Assembly: GCF_013369335.1 (NCBI RefSeq)
Contig: NZ_SZQJ01000005.1
Coordinates: 310,001-374,000, forward strand
Reading direction: 5' to 3'
DNA from: Vibrio sp. JPW-9-11-11
GTDB taxonomy: Bacteria > Pseudomonadota > Gammaproteobacteria > Enterobacterales > Vibrionaceae
Length of the DNA stretch: 64,000 nucleotides
Under the pieces are notes generated by a model. That model saw only the letters and a list, made by a program, of their open reading frames with translations. It had not been told where the DNA came from and ran no database searches. Below are positions 1-9,442 of the stretch, one piece after another (position 1 is the stretch's first letter; the number at the start of each line of letters is the position of its first letter). The translations under genes were made by a program, and so were the position numbers.

Positions 1-1516
1 TCTTAATATTCTTGAAGAAACCGAACTGAGTGCGGAACAGCGTAAGTTAGTCTCAACGGCGACCGAGTCGGGTCATTTTTTGCTATCGGTTATCAACGAC
101 ATCCTCGATTTTACTCGTATGGAGTCCAATACTCTTATCCTCGAAGACAAGCCGTTTGACTTTCGCCACTGCGTCGAAAGTGTGGTCGATTCATTCTCAC
201 CAGCCGCGGTGAGTCAACATCTTGTTCTGCACTGTTACTTCGATGGCGATGTACCAGATACCGTTCGCGGAGACCAAAATCGAGTTAAGCAGATCCTGCT
301 CAACTTACTGGGGAATGCCTTCAAATTTACCCATGAGGGTAGCGTCACCATTAAAATTGCCAGTCGCCGACTGAACCACAACAAAGTTCGACTTCAATGT
401 GAAATTCGAGACACGGGTATCGGTATCGATAGACATGCTCTCGAGTATCTGTTTGACGAGTTCACTATGGTCGACCAAACCTATTCGCGCAGCAAAGAAG
501 GCTCTGGATTGGGATTGGCCATTTGTCGCAGGCTCTGTCATTTAATGGATGGCGATATTAGTGTAGAGAGTAAACCAAACGCAGGTAGCACCTTCTCTTT
601 TCATATCTGTCTTCCTCTCTGCGACGAGCTAGCAACACTGTCGGTCACTGAAGACGCACGACCTTTACTGTTTCCTAGTGCAAGAATTTTAGTGGCTGAA
701 GATAACCGCGCGAACCAACTCGTGATTAGAGAAATGTTCAAACGTCTGGGGTTAGATATCGACATTGCGCAAAATGGGATTGAAGTGCTCGAAATGGTTA
801 AAAACTACCAATATGACCTAATTTTTATGGACATCTCCATGCCTAAAATGGACGGAATGAAAGCCACGGCTGCGATTCGTGCGCTCGCTGACTCAAACAC
901 CGCCAACCTCCCTATCGTTGCGCTCACGGCGCACTCTCTTGCCGGTGATAAAGAGAAGTTTCTTGCTGCAGGTATGAATGATTACTTATCCAAACCCTTA
1001 AGGCTTTCACAACTGGTTGAAAAAATTAATCTATTCTTAAATAAGCACTCAACTACAGCACAACTAGGGTTCGACCAAATGGTGACATCCAATAAGCAAC
1101 CTATCCCTTATAATGAGGAAATAGATGAACAATCGACAGACGATGCCATGTTGGACCTTGTCGATGAGGCAGTCCTTCAACAGATGATCGAAGACACCAG
1201 TGCGGACATCATACCCATGCTCATCGATCACTACTTGCAAGAATCACAGCAGCGGCTTGATAAAATTTACCAAGCGATAGACACGCAAGACAAAGAAACA
1301 CTTGAGTTTGAAGCGCACACTTTGGGTAGCTCTTCATTGGCTTTAGGCAATCGTGCTTTATCGCGACTGGCTCGGCAGATGGAACACCTTTGCTTAGAAG
1401 GAAGTGCATCGCAAGCGTATCAGTTAAAGCAGCAACTCGAACATACTGCAATCCAATCATTGCAAGCGCTGGCATTACGCAAGCAACAAGGATTTAGCGA
1501 GCCGTCACAACAATAA
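1..1516 (+). CDS. sypF: SypF hybrid sensor kinase / phosphorelay protein (5' truncated)
   Basis: The frame is open from base 2, so the N-terminus lies outside the window. Visible in order: the end of the HisKA helices (LLSVINDILDFTRMES), a HATPase domain with N box (LLNLLGNAFKF), G1 (RDTGIGID) and G2 (GSGLGLAI), a receiver domain with phospho-acceptor Asp at bases 830-832 (FMDISMP), and a C-terminal Hpt domain with its His at 1316-1318 (EAHTLGSSS). In V. fischeri, SypF is the membrane hybrid kinase whose Hpt domain relays phosphate to SypG and controls syp transcription and biofilm. The assignment rests on this domain order and on being directly followed, 24 bases later, by a SypG-type regulator and the rest of the syp genes. 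The kinase His is not in view, so its integrity cannot be judged. Confidence 0.9.
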   Translation, partial: LNILEETELSAEQRKLVSTATESGHFLLSVINDILDFTRMESNTLILEDKPFDFRHCVESVVDSFSPAAVSQHLVLHCYFDGDVPDTVRGDQNRVKQILLNLLGNAFKFTHEGSVTIKIASRRLNHNKVRLQCEIRDTGIGIDRHALEYLFDEFTMVDQTYSRSKEGSGLGLAICRRLCHLMDGDISVESKPNAGSTFSFHICLPLCDELATLSVTEDARPLLFPSARILVAEDNRANQLVIREMFKRLGLDIDIAQNGIEVLEMVKNYQYDLIFMDISMPKMDGMKATAAIRALADSNTANLPIVALTAHSLAGDKEKFLAAGMNDYLSKPLRLSQLVEKINLFLNKHSTTAQLGFDQMVTSNKQPIPYNEEIDEQSTDDAMLDLVDEAVLQQMIEDTSADIIPMLIDHYLQESQQRLDKIYQAIDTQDKETLEFEAHTLGSSSLALGNRALSRLARQMEHLCLEGSASQAYQLKQQLEHTAIQSLQALALRKQQGFSEPSQQ

Positions 1517-1540
1517 AGGCTAAGACAGAGGACGTTGGTT

Positions 1541-3016
1541 ATGAAAGCAAAAGTATTATTGATCGAAGATTCAACTTCACTGGCAATTCTCTATAAGCAG
1601 TATGTGAAAGATGAACCTTACGATCTGTTTCACGTAGAAACCGGCCGTGAAGCGATCGCTTTTATTGAGCGCAACATCCCTCAACTGGTGATCCTTGACT
1701 TAAAGCTACCCGATATGGACGGCGAACAAATCTTGGATTGGATCAACGAAAATCAAATTCCGACCTCGGTGGTGATCGCTACTGCGCATGGTTCTGTCGA
1801 TCTTGCGGTGAACTTGGTGCAAAAAGGCGCCAAAGATTTTCTAGAAAAACCCATCAATGCCGATCGGTTAAAAACATCCATCGCGCTTCACTTGCAGCAA
1901 GTGAAGCTAGAAAACTTAGTCGAGAATATCGAATCGAAATTTGATCGTAATCGCTTTCATGGCTTTATCGGATCGAGTCTTCCGATGCAAGGCGTTTATA
2001 AGATCATTGACGCCGTGGCTCCTACCTCTGCCAGCGTATTCATCGTCGGAGAAAGCGGCACGGGTAAAGAAGTATGCGCAGAGGCCATTCACCAAGAGAG
2101 CAAACGCAGTGAGAAACCTTTTATTGCAATCAACTGTGGCGCGATCCCTAAAGACTTGATGGAGAGTGAGATTTTCGGTCATGTCAAAGGGGCGTTTACC
2201 GGTGCCACCGCTGACCGCAAAGGCGCCGCATCGATGGCCTCTGGTGGGACACTTTTTCTCGATGAGCTGTGCGAAATGAAACTCGAGATGCAAAAAAAGC
2301 TACTACGCTTTCTCCAAACGGGCACTTTCACTCCTTTAGGCGCAAACAAAGAGGTTAAGGTCGACGTTAGGATCATCTGCGCGACCAACCGCGATCCTTT
2401 AGTCGAAGTGGAAGCGGGCCGCTTTCGAGAAGATCTCTACTATCGCGTTCATGTCGTTCCGATTGACATGCCCCCTCTTCGAGACCGTGGTAACGACATC
2501 ATTACCTTAGCGAATCACTTCCTTAAAGTGTACGCAAAAGAAGATGGTAAAACATTCTCTGCGGTCCATCGTGATGCGGAGTCGACTCTAAAGCGTTATA
2601 ACTGGCCAGGCAACGTGCGACAACTGCAAAATATCATTCGTAACATCGTCGTCCTCAATGAAGATACCCATTTAAGGTTACAACACCTGCCTCAGCAAGT
2701 GACGAGCAACAAACGAACAAAACCTTTCACCGAAAGTCACGACCTTGCTCATGAGCGCGTAACAGCGAGCGCAGACTATGCTCCGTCCACAGAGACAAAT
2801 GTTAGTGACGACGCACCACAAGTTCCGAATGATCCACGTGCACAAGCCACACCGATTAGGCCGATGTGGCAGATTGAACGCGAAGCTATTCAGCAAGCCA
2901 TCGACTACTGTGAAGGTAATGTGCTTAATGCTGCGGTGTTGCTCGAGCTCAGTCCTTCAACAGTGTACCGTAAAAAACAAGCGTGGGAAGCAGAAGATGA
3001 GCAGCAACTCGTCTAA
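1541..3016 (+). CDS. sypG: SypG sigma-54-dependent response regulator
   Basis: A 491-residue NtrC-class activator. The receiver domain covers about residues 1-120, with Asp53 in VILDLKLPD. The AAA+ domain has Walker A GESGTGKE near residue 167 and the sigma-54 contact loop GAFTGAT. A Fis-type helix-turn-helix ends the protein (GNVLNAAVLLELSPSTVYRK). In V. fischeri, SypG, phosphorylated through SypF, activates the sigma-54 promoters of the syp locus; it is also related to LuxO. I chose ATG 1541 because AGAGGA at 1526-1531 is well placed for it; an in-frame TTG at 1535 is too close to that site. Three matching sigma-54 promoters lie downstream in this window. About 90 residues between the AAA+ and HTH domains are low-complexity and poorly conserved in appearance. 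Confidence 0.93.
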   Translation: MKAKVLLIEDSTSLAILYKQYVKDEPYDLFHVETGREAIAFIERNIPQLVILDLKLPDMDGEQILDWINENQIPTSVVIATAHGSVDLAVNLVQKGAKDFLEKPINADRLKTSIALHLQQVKLENLVENIESKFDRNRFHGFIGSSLPMQGVYKIIDAVAPTSASVFIVGESGTGKEVCAEAIHQESKRSEKPFIAINCGAIPKDLMESEIFGHVKGAFTGATADRKGAASMASGGTLFLDELCEMKLEMQKKLLRFLQTGTFTPLGANKEVKVDVRIICATNRDPLVEVEAGRFREDLYYRVHVVPIDMPPLRDRGNDIITLANHFLKVYAKEDGKTFSAVHRDAESTLKRYNWPGNVRQLQNIIRNIVVLNEDTHLRLQHLPQQVTSNKRTKPFTESHDLAHERVTASADYAPSTETNVSDDAPQVPNDPRAQATPIRPMWQIEREAIQQAIDYCEGNVLNAAVLLELSPSTVYRKKQAWEAEDEQQLV

Positions 3017-4046
3017 ACCAGTGTGGTTATTGGTGGATAGCCTAACTTTCGGTGGTATAGAGACCCACCTACTCGAGTTAGCCATGGGCCTTAAAGCCTT
3101 CAACGTCCCGGTGACAGTATTACTGTTGCGTCATTATCAAACATCCAGCCTGCTAGTCGATAAATTGCAGCAAGCGCAGATAAAAGTCGAGTATCTCGAC
3201 AACCACAGACACTATCTCTATGAACTGATACACCGAATAAAGCAAAACAAACCTGCTGTACTTCATTGCCACGGTTACAAAGCCAGTTTATTGGGTAAGT
3301 TAGTTCGGCTCATCACCGGTGTACGCCAAGTGACGACCTATCACGCAGGGGAAACACCGCAAGGTAAAGTTTGGCTCTATGACTTAATTGACCGCTATAG
3401 TGCGTGGTTCTCCGATCGTGCGATTGTCGTCAGCAACCAAATCGCGGCCAAAATCCCATCTGAAACCTTGCTTTTAAATAACTTTGTCGCCGTTCCTGAT
3501 GACAAGATTGTGCAAGGCACGCAGATCGCTTTTGTTGGCAGGCTCAGCCCTGAAAAAGCCCCCGATCGATTTATGCAGCTCGCTCGACTTAACCCATCAC
3601 TAGAGTTCGATGTTTATGGAGCGGGCCCTATGCAGGAAACACTTTCTAAACAACAAGCGCACAACGTGCGTTTTCATGGACATCAAGCGAACATGGCGAC
3701 GGTATGGCCAAAAATTCGAGTTTTGGTCATTTGTTCACGCTACGAGGGCCTCCCCCTGACAGCGCTTGAAGCCATGGCACGCGGTATTCCCGTTGTTAGC
3801 TTGAATGTAGGTAACATCCCGTACTTAATAGAGCACCAAGTCAATGGGTTTATCGGCGAAAGTCTCGAGGATTTAAATCAACACCTGCAGCATTACTTAG
3901 CTTTACCTCCTGCCGAGCAGTTAGCCCTTCAACATATTGCAAAATCAACAATCACCACCGAGTACTCCTCGCAATCTGTCCTCCCCCAATTACTCAATGT
4001 GTACTTTTCTCATCACTCTCAATCTGATTATCAAATTGAGAAATAG
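2997..4046 (+). CDS. sypH: SypH family 4 glycosyltransferase
   Basis: A 349-residue GT-B glycosyltransferase. The acceptor-side half starts with VDSLTFGGIETHLLELAMGL, which is the Gly-rich loop of GT4 enzymes. The donor-side half carries AFVGRLSPEKAPDRF and the E-x7-E motif in RYEGLPLTALEAMARGIPVV. It should add one sugar to the lipid-linked Syp repeat unit at the inner membrane face. The start at 2997 overlaps the last 20 bases of sypG and is preceded by GGAAG at 2986-2990; the frame is open further upstream, but that part is only the shadow of sypG. The last bases of the gene contain the palindrome described at 4017. The sugar specificity cannot be read from the sequence. Confidence 0.88.
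   Translation: MSSNSSKPVWLLVDSLTFGGIETHLLELAMGLKAFNVPVTVLLLRHYQTSSLLVDKLQQAQIKVEYLDNHRHYLYELIHRIKQNKPAVLHCHGYKASLLGKLVRLITGVRQVTTYHAGETPQGKVWLYDLIDRYSAWFSDRAIVVSNQIAAKIPSETLLLNNFVAVPDDKIVQGTQIAFVGRLSPEKAPDRFMQLARLNPSLEFDVYGAGPMQETLSKQQAHNVRFHGHQANMATVWPKIRVLVICSRYEGLPLTALEAMARGIPVVSLNVGNIPYLIEHQVNGFIGESLEDLNQHLQHYLALPPAEQLALQHIAKSTITTEYSSQSVLPQLLNVYFSHHSQSDYQIEK
4017..4042. promoter_or_regulatory. Putative SypG enhancer upstream of sypI
   Basis: A nearly perfect palindrome, TCTCAAT-N11-ATTGAGA, with further matching TGAT/ATCA inside. On the minus strand it reads TTCTCAATTTGATAA. The same TTYTCANNNTGAKAR pattern occurs before the other two sigma-54 promoters in this window. It lies over the last codons of sypH, 69 bases upstream of the -24 element, a normal enhancer position. 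Assignment to SypG is inference from position, recurrence and resemblance to the published V. fischeri SypG site. Confidence 0.65.
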
Positions 4047-4111
4047 TCCTCAACATAAACGCCATTGAATTTATATCCAATTAAAACAATAAGTTAAACA
4101 AGATTACAAGT

Positions 4112-4126
4112 TGGCACTGAGCTTGC
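4112..4126 (+). promoter_or_regulatory. Sigma-54 promoter of sypI
   Basis: TGGCAC-N5-TTGC, with the invariant GG at 4113-4114 and GC at 4125-4126 separated by ten bases. It matches the sigma-54 consensus fully. It lies in the 129-base gap before sypI, the position of a known SypG-dependent promoter in V. fischeri. Confidence 0.85.
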
Positions 4127-4175
4127 GTTGCTTCCATTAGATGAGAAAACTTCGACTCAGCTAGAGAGGCATCGC

Positions 4176-5378
4176 ATGACCAAACGCATTCTTTTCGTTC
4201 ATTATGGAGATAACTGGATCCGTGGCAGTGAAAAATGCTTACTTGACCTGATTCACTATGTCTCGCGCCATCAGTATCAACCCGTGGTGTGGACTAACAA
4301 TCGGGAGTTAGCCTCGGTTCTGGCCGAAATTGGTGTTGCCCATAAAACCGACGACTTCCCAGTACTACTAGGCTGGAAAGCGCCAAAACTCAATATTAAA
4401 GCTTGGTATCACCTGATGGCGACTGGCCGAGCGCTAATCGAGCAAAACAACATCGATTTAGTACACATTAACAGTGCAGCACCTTGCCAATGGATGGTCG
4501 CTGCCGCCAAAATATGCGGCGTCCCCTCAGTAACCCAGCTGCATTGTCCTTACCCTGCACGCGACCGATTAACTCTCGGGATGCATTTATCCCCCCATGT
4601 TATTGCGGTTAGCCACCACGTCGCCAAACCGATGTTAGAAGATGGCTTTCCAGCGAACAAGATGTCGGTGATTCACAATGGCATCGATACCCAGGCCCTA
4701 GAGGCACAACCTAAAATCGACGTGAAAGCACATTTGGGCATCCCGAGCGAGGACTTTGTATTCGCCACTGTTGGTTCGCTCATTCACCGTAAAGGGGTCG
4801 ATAGGATTCTCACCGCGATGCGACACATCGCATTTGAATACCGCAACGTGAGCTTAGTTGTCATTGGCGACGGTCCACTTCGTAACACACTCGAGCGCCA
4901 AGCGGAGTATCTTCATCTCGCTGACCGCATTTATTTCACGGGTGAACAACGTCAGGTGATTGGCTGGCTTAAAGGGTGTGATGGTTTTATCAGCGCCGCA
5001 CGCAGTGAAGCCTTTGGTCTGGTGATTGCTGAAGCGGCACTCGCCAAAGTGCCGATTATCGCGCCGTTTGAAGGCGGCATTCCAGAGTTTATCCAGCACG
5101 GTGAAACTGGAATTCTCTATCCCAACAAAGGCGTAAACCCGCTAGCTAAAGCGATGCGGATACTGATTAACAACCGAGCTTTGGGTGAGAAATATGCGGC
5201 GAACGCGTATCAGCACATTAAGACTCAACACGACCTCTCTATTAGCTGTGATCGTATCGAAGCCGTTTATCAAACGTTACTCGCGAGCCCATCCAAGTCT
5301 CGCTCTATAGTGACTACCTTATCACCAATCAGAACATACCTTACTCGTCGCATGTCAATGGGAGCTGAGCATGGCTAA
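4176..5378 (+). CDS. sypI: SypI family 4 glycosyltransferase
   Basis: A 400-residue GT4 enzyme. It begins with KRILFVHYGDNWIRGSEKC, a Gly-Ser loop at the acceptor side, and has the donor-site segments VGSLIHRKGVDRIL and SEAFGLVIAEAALAKVPIIA with the E-x7-E catalytic pair. Family knowledge places it among the cytoplasmic enzymes that assemble the Syp oligosaccharide. ATG 4176 is preceded by GAGAGG at 4164-4169; the frame runs open to 4128, but there is no ribosome site there and it would overlap the sigma-54 promoter. It is the first gene of the sypI-L transcription unit and overlaps sypJ by 8 bases. Confidence 0.88.
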   Translation: MTKRILFVHYGDNWIRGSEKCLLDLIHYVSRHQYQPVVWTNNRELASVLAEIGVAHKTDDFPVLLGWKAPKLNIKAWYHLMATGRALIEQNNIDLVHINSAAPCQWMVAAAKICGVPSVTQLHCPYPARDRLTLGMHLSPHVIAVSHHVAKPMLEDGFPANKMSVIHNGIDTQALEAQPKIDVKAHLGIPSEDFVFATVGSLIHRKGVDRILTAMRHIAFEYRNVSLVVIGDGPLRNTLERQAEYLHLADRIYFTGEQRQVIGWLKGCDGFISAARSEAFGLVIAEAALAKVPIIAPFEGGIPEFIQHGETGILYPNKGVNPLAKAMRILINNRALGEKYAANAYQHIKTQHDLSISCDRIEAVYQTLLASPSKSRSIVTTLSPIRTYLTRRMSMGAEHG

Positions 5379-6546
5379 ACAACCAATCACACTGCTCTTT
5401 GATCCGATCCCCTTTAAAGGCGGTTCTAAAGTGGCGACTAGTGATGCACTTAACTGCACAGATGCAAACAACAATCATTACTTAGTGCTCACCGTCGATA
5501 TAGAGTTCTGGCAACAAACGTCTTTTTATCAGCAGCATAACGTCAAATGCCAGGTTATAAGACCCGTTAAGTGGCTCATTCATCGCCATCATGGCGTAGG
5601 GTACTGGTTAAACCAATGCTATTTTGCCCTATGCATACTTAAAGTGATGTTGCTGAACAATGTTCGGCAGCTTATTGGCGCATCGGGGCCAGGAATGGAT
5701 ATGGCGCTGTATCTTGTACACAAGCTTGTTGGCACGCCTGTCGTGCAGTTCGTTCACGGCAGTGTTGGCTTGTCTCGCTCAATTGGTTACAGCTTAACCC
5801 TCGCCAATCATGTCTTTTACCTCAATACTGCGCGGGCAAGTATCAGCCAAGCGATCCAATGCTATTACTCTTCGATAACTGCAATCGATAACACAGAACC
5901 ACTCGCGGAAAGCTATCTTTCGGCGTCGCACTATCAAACGTTCGTCAATGGTATTCCCGCTGAACGCTGGCCAACGCCTAGCCAAACCTCAATGCCAATT
6001 TGCTTTTGGGCCGCTTCGTTACTCAAATGGAAAGGGTTAGACCTTTTACTCGATGCCGAAGCGATTTGCCATCATTACCAACCTTTGCCTGTCACTGTCT
6101 GTTATATTCGCCCGCAGCAAACGTGCTTACCTATGAGTCTTGCGCCGGTTGAACGCAGCAATATCCAATGGTGGGAAGACCCTGATAACTTAGATCAACT
6201 GCGCAGCGAAGCCAGTATCTTTGTCTCGACCAGCCAAAGCGAACCTTTCGGTCTTTCCATTTTAGAAGCGCTCGCGGCTGGCATGTGTGTCGTCCTTCCG
6301 CAAGATGGGGCCTATTGGGATCAACACCTCACGCACACTCAAAACTGCATTAAGTACCAACCTAACGATGCTGAAAGTTTGGCCCACGCTCTGCTACTTG
6401 CCACCAATGACAGTAGCGTAATGCAGCGTTGCCAACGCAACGCTGCGCAGATAGCTAGTCAATATCGCGCCGAGGTTTGCTATGCCTCCATTGCTAGTAC
6501 AGTGGGGGCGACGCCAACACTCGTCACCCAGCGTGTACATGAGTAA
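5371..6546 (+). CDS. sypJ: SypJ glycosyltransferase
   Basis: A 391-residue protein with a recognisable GT4 C-terminal half: SLLKWKGLDLLLDA, then SEPFGLSILEALAAGMCVVLP with the paired glutamates. The N-terminal half (LFDPIPFKGGSKVATSDAL) is more diverged than in SypH and SypI, so the acceptor differs or the protein evolves fast. It overlaps the end of sypI by 8 bases, with GGAG at 5361-5364 as ribosome site, and sits 11 bases before sypK, so it is translated within the same operon. It probably extends the repeat unit of the Syp polysaccharide. Linkage and donor are unknown. Confidence 0.83.
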   Translation: MAKQPITLLFDPIPFKGGSKVATSDALNCTDANNNHYLVLTVDIEFWQQTSFYQQHNVKCQVIRPVKWLIHRHHGVGYWLNQCYFALCILKVMLLNNVRQLIGASGPGMDMALYLVHKLVGTPVVQFVHGSVGLSRSIGYSLTLANHVFYLNTARASISQAIQCYYSSITAIDNTEPLAESYLSASHYQTFVNGIPAERWPTPSQTSMPICFWAASLLKWKGLDLLLDAEAICHHYQPLPVTVCYIRPQQTCLPMSLAPVERSNIQWWEDPDNLDQLRSEASIFVSTSQSEPFGLSILEALAAGMCVVLPQDGAYWDQHLTHTQNCIKYQPNDAESLAHALLLATNDSSVMQRCQRNAAQIASQYRAEVCYASIASTVGATPTLVTQRVHE

Positions 6547-6557
6547 AAGGAGCGAAC

Positions 6558-7985
6558 ATGGGCATCACTCAACTTAAACACATCAGTCTCTATGCAGTAA
6601 GTTTAGTGCTGGTTAAAGGTATCTCTCTAATCACCTTGCCAGTCATGACCCACTTCCTCAATCCCAAGCAGATTGGCCAGCTCGAACTACTTGGCGTCAC
6701 AACGGTTTTTTTAAGTCTCGTCGTTGGCCTGGCAATGCACGAGAACCTCTATCGTTTTATTGGCACAATAGACTGCGGATACAGACGAAAAAAACACGCC
6801 GCTAAGCTGTATAGCGCTTCGCTCTCACTTTCAATAGTATTGAGTGCAGGGATATTGACCATTTATCAATTAGTTGCCCCAAATTCATTACTAATTACAG
6901 ACAACCAGGTGCTGCTCATGGCGCTGGTACTCTGTTTCGAAGCCCCTCTCGCCATCGGACTGGCTTGGTTAAGACTTCATAATCAAGCTACGCTCTTTTT
7001 CAAACTCTGCATGGCAACCGTGGGGGCCCAGCTTACCTTACTGCTACTAGTGCTAATGACCCGCCCCGATGTAACGACTATTTTTGCTGTGAATGTAGCC
7101 GCAAGCTTTGGTCAGTTTCTTTTTCTCCACTATTACCTAAGCTTTGGCTTTCGTCTGCCTAGTTTAAACCAGTGTCAACACTACCTCAGCTACTCGGCTC
7201 CGCTCATGTTATCTGCAGTCGTCGCATTCGGATTAAGCGGAGCCGAACGCTGGATCATCGCAGGGATAACGGATCTGTCCACTCTCGGGCTCTATGCGAT
7301 TGCGGCCAAGTTCGCGCTCGCGGTGGGTATTGCTCTGCAACCTTTTCACATGTGGTGGATGCCAAAACGATTTGAAGCGATGCAACGGCGTGGCGGTGAT
7401 TACGTGGCCACCACCACCACCCAGGGCGCTGTGTTACTGTGTACTTTAGCGGTCGCAATTTGTTGGTTGAGCCAGTTATTCATCCATTGGATGATGCCGC
7501 CAGTCTATCTGGCCGCTATCCCGTTTATTGGCATCACTATAATGATGATGGTGTTTAAAGAGATGGTCGAGCTTTGCAATTTTGGCTTGCTATATCAGCG
7601 TAAAACCAGTCAACTGCTTGTGATCAATCTTGTCTCCACTGTTTTAGCTTTTGGCGTTTGTTTTGCCGTCAGAAACTTCGGCACCTATGCGATTTTATTG
7701 GCGCTGATGACAGGCCAGCTTTGCCGGTTGGTATTGGTTTTTGTGCAAAGTCAAGCGCTCAGACCGCTCAACTATCCCGTCGTTCAGATCGCGGGGTTAC
7801 TGCTCATGACCTGTTTGTTCATTATCACCAGCCAATACTCGTTTCACCCACAGTGGTCATTGTTGATGCTTGGCCTTGAACTAGCGGTACTGCTTGGCTT
7901 TGCGGCGCGCAGTCGACTTATCGACGTAAAACGCGTACGCACATTGCTTTTAGAGTTACAAGGCTCATTGGGTAAAGCATCATGA
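6558..7985 (+). CDS. sypK: SypK oligosaccharide flippase (Wzx-like)
   Basis: A 475-residue, strongly hydrophobic protein with about 12-14 predicted membrane spans and the polysaccharide-synthesis flippase start (VKGISLITLPVMTHFLNPKQ). Proteins of this MATE/MOP-type family carry undecaprenyl-linked repeat units across the inner membrane. AAGGAG at 6547-6552 gives a strong ribosome site. The stop overlaps the start of sypL by 4 bases, as expected for a flippase and polymerase made together. Charged residues inside the spans (for example GAERWII) are usual for Wzx proteins. The polarity and the neighbouring genes fit the V. fischeri locus. Confidence 0.88.
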   Translation: MGITQLKHISLYAVSLVLVKGISLITLPVMTHFLNPKQIGQLELLGVTTVFLSLVVGLAMHENLYRFIGTIDCGYRRKKHAAKLYSASLSLSIVLSAGILTIYQLVAPNSLLITDNQVLLMALVLCFEAPLAIGLAWLRLHNQATLFFKLCMATVGAQLTLLLLVLMTRPDVTTIFAVNVAASFGQFLFLHYYLSFGFRLPSLNQCQHYLSYSAPLMLSAVVAFGLSGAERWIIAGITDLSTLGLYAIAAKFALAVGIALQPFHMWWMPKRFEAMQRRGGDYVATTTTQGAVLLCTLAVAICWLSQLFIHWMMPPVYLAAIPFIGITIMMMVFKEMVELCNFGLLYQRKTSQLLVINLVSTVLAFGVCFAVRNFGTYAILLALMTGQLCRLVLVFVQSQALRPLNYPVVQIAGLLLMTCLFIITSQYSFHPQWSLLMLGLELAVLLGFAARSRLIDVKRVRTLLLELQGSLGKAS

Positions 7986-9358
7986 TGACCCGCACGCACA
8001 ATAAAACGACGATGTGGATGGGCCTATTGTCGTTTTCCATTGCGGCTTTATGGTATCTGATGCCACATCCAGCCTTAGTCGTTGTGCTCTGCTTCGCCCC
8101 ACTTGGTGCACTATTTGTTCTCAACCAAACCTTTTGGCTGGTGAGCTTATTCGTTTTGTTTTCGTTCTTCCGTATTCATGAAGCCATTCCCGCTCTTTAC
8201 TCACTAAAAATTCCATTATTGCTCTCCTTAGGGGCATTGTCGGCGCTATTATGGCATGTGCTTATTAGCCGTCAGTTGACTCCTTTTTGGCATCCGAGTC
8301 TGACTTGGCTGGCGCTGTTTTGGATCTTGGTCGTGATCGGTTCTGTGCTCTCTTCTAATCCAGGCCTAGCAATTACCTATTTTAAGAATATCTATTGGAA
8401 GATTATTGTCATGACGCTTGCCATTGCCTGGTTAGTGGACAGCCAAGACGCAGTAAAACGTATCGCCACTTTGATCATTCTTGCCGGCTCACTGATTGCA
8501 ATTGTCGCTCTGTACAATTCAGCCGCAGGGATTGGATTGGTGGAAGGCACTCGCGTGACGATTGGACGAAATCTGGGTTCTGTGCTCGGTGACCCAAATG
8601 ACCTTTCGTTGGTGCTGATGTTCCCACTCGCTTTTGCGATCAGCTTTGCCACTACCAAGAAAATTGGTTTCTCTCGAGTGCTTGGAGTGGTCGGTCTAGT
8701 GTTGGCAATGTCGGCAGTCATCGCAACTCAAAGTCGTGGCGGTCTGCTTGGCTCAGTGGCTGTGTTTGGTATTTTTGGCTTGCGTTTGATTCGCTCCAAG
8801 TCGCTACTGATTATGATTGGCCTAGTAGGCGCAGCGCTGTTATTTGCCGTCGCAGGCATTTCGGATCGTCAATCCGGCGGGGACGCAGAAGAAGGAATTG
8901 ACGCGTCGGCGATGGGGCGTCTTTACGCATGGGAAGCCGCCTTCAAAATGGCCTTGGACAACCCATTGACTGGTGTAGGGCTCAACAATTTTTATGCGAA
9001 TTACTTTTTTTATAGCCCACATTGGGATGGCTTGAATCATGCAGTTCACAGCACTTGGTTTGGTGTGCTCGCCGAAACGGGCTTTCTAGGGCTATTGGTT
9101 TTCGTTGCCATTATTGTCTCTCTGGTTAAAACCAGTCGCACAAGCCTAACCCGACTTGCTGCTCTATCTCACCACGTCTCTCCTTACCTTTACGCTACCT
9201 GTTTGGCGGTGTATGCGGGCATTATTGGCACCATCGTTTCCGGAACCTTTCTTACGCAAGGTTTTACCTGGCCAATTTACATTCTTGCTGCGCTTTGTAT
9301 TGCCATTTCTCGCATTAGTCAAAACTATTCTCATATTGAGAAAACCGCCACAGAGTAA
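7982..9358 (+). CDS. sypL: SypL O-antigen ligase/polymerase (Wzy_C family)
   Basis: A 458-residue membrane protein with about ten hydrophobic spans and the O-antigen ligase signature: TQSRGGLLGSVAVFGIFGL followed by a large periplasmic loop with GRLYAWEAAFKMALDNPLTGVGL and VHSTWFGVLAETGFLGLL. Family members polymerise or ligate lipid-linked repeat units at the periplasmic face. Two adjacent ATG codons (7982, 7985) overlap the sypK stop; there is no good ribosome site, so translation is probably coupled. Whether it polymerises the Syp repeat or ligates it to a lipid anchor cannot be told from sequence. Confidence 0.87.
   Translation: MMTRTHNKTTMWMGLLSFSIAALWYLMPHPALVVVLCFAPLGALFVLNQTFWLVSLFVLFSFFRIHEAIPALYSLKIPLLLSLGALSALLWHVLISRQLTPFWHPSLTWLALFWILVVIGSVLSSNPGLAITYFKNIYWKIIVMTLAIAWLVDSQDAVKRIATLIILAGSLIAIVALYNSAAGIGLVEGTRVTIGRNLGSVLGDPNDLSLVLMFPLAFAISFATTKKIGFSRVLGVVGLVLAMSAVIATQSRGGLLGSVAVFGIFGLRLIRSKSLLIMIGLVGAALLFAVAGISDRQSGGDAEEGIDASAMGRLYAWEAAFKMALDNPLTGVGLNNFYANYFFYSPHWDGLNHAVHSTWFGVLAETGFLGLLVFVAIIVSLVKTSRTSLTRLAALSHHVSPYLYATCLAVYAGIIGTIVSGTFLTQGFTWPIYILAALCIAISRISQNYSHIEKTATE
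9328..9342. promoter_or_regulatory. Putative SypG enhancer upstream of sypM
   Basis: TTCTCATATTGAGAA, a palindrome except for its three central bases. Both strands fit the TTYTCANNNTGAKAR pattern seen before sypI and sypP. It lies within the last codons of sypL, 49 bases upstream of the -24 element. Binding by SypG is inferred. Confidence 0.6.
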
Positions 9359-9391
9359 TCTTAACTATCTGAATTTTATAATTTTATGTTT

Positions 9392-9406
9392 TGGCACATT
9401 CCATGA
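9392..9406 (+). promoter_or_regulatory. Sigma-54 promoter of sypM (imperfect -12)
   Basis: TGGCAC-N5-ATGA. The -24 half is perfect, but the -12 half has GA in place of GC at 9405-9406. It sits 36 bases before the sypM start, in the only long gap between sypL and sypM. The weaker -12 may mean lower output than the sypI promoter. Confidence 0.65.
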
Positions 9407-9442
9407 TACGCAAAGGATACAATTCATTTTTGGAATGCGCCT

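Noticed and set aside
2778..2996. N-terminal extension of SypH by 73 residues
   Set aside because: This part is the out-of-frame shadow of sypG; the family start and a ribosome site lie at 2997.
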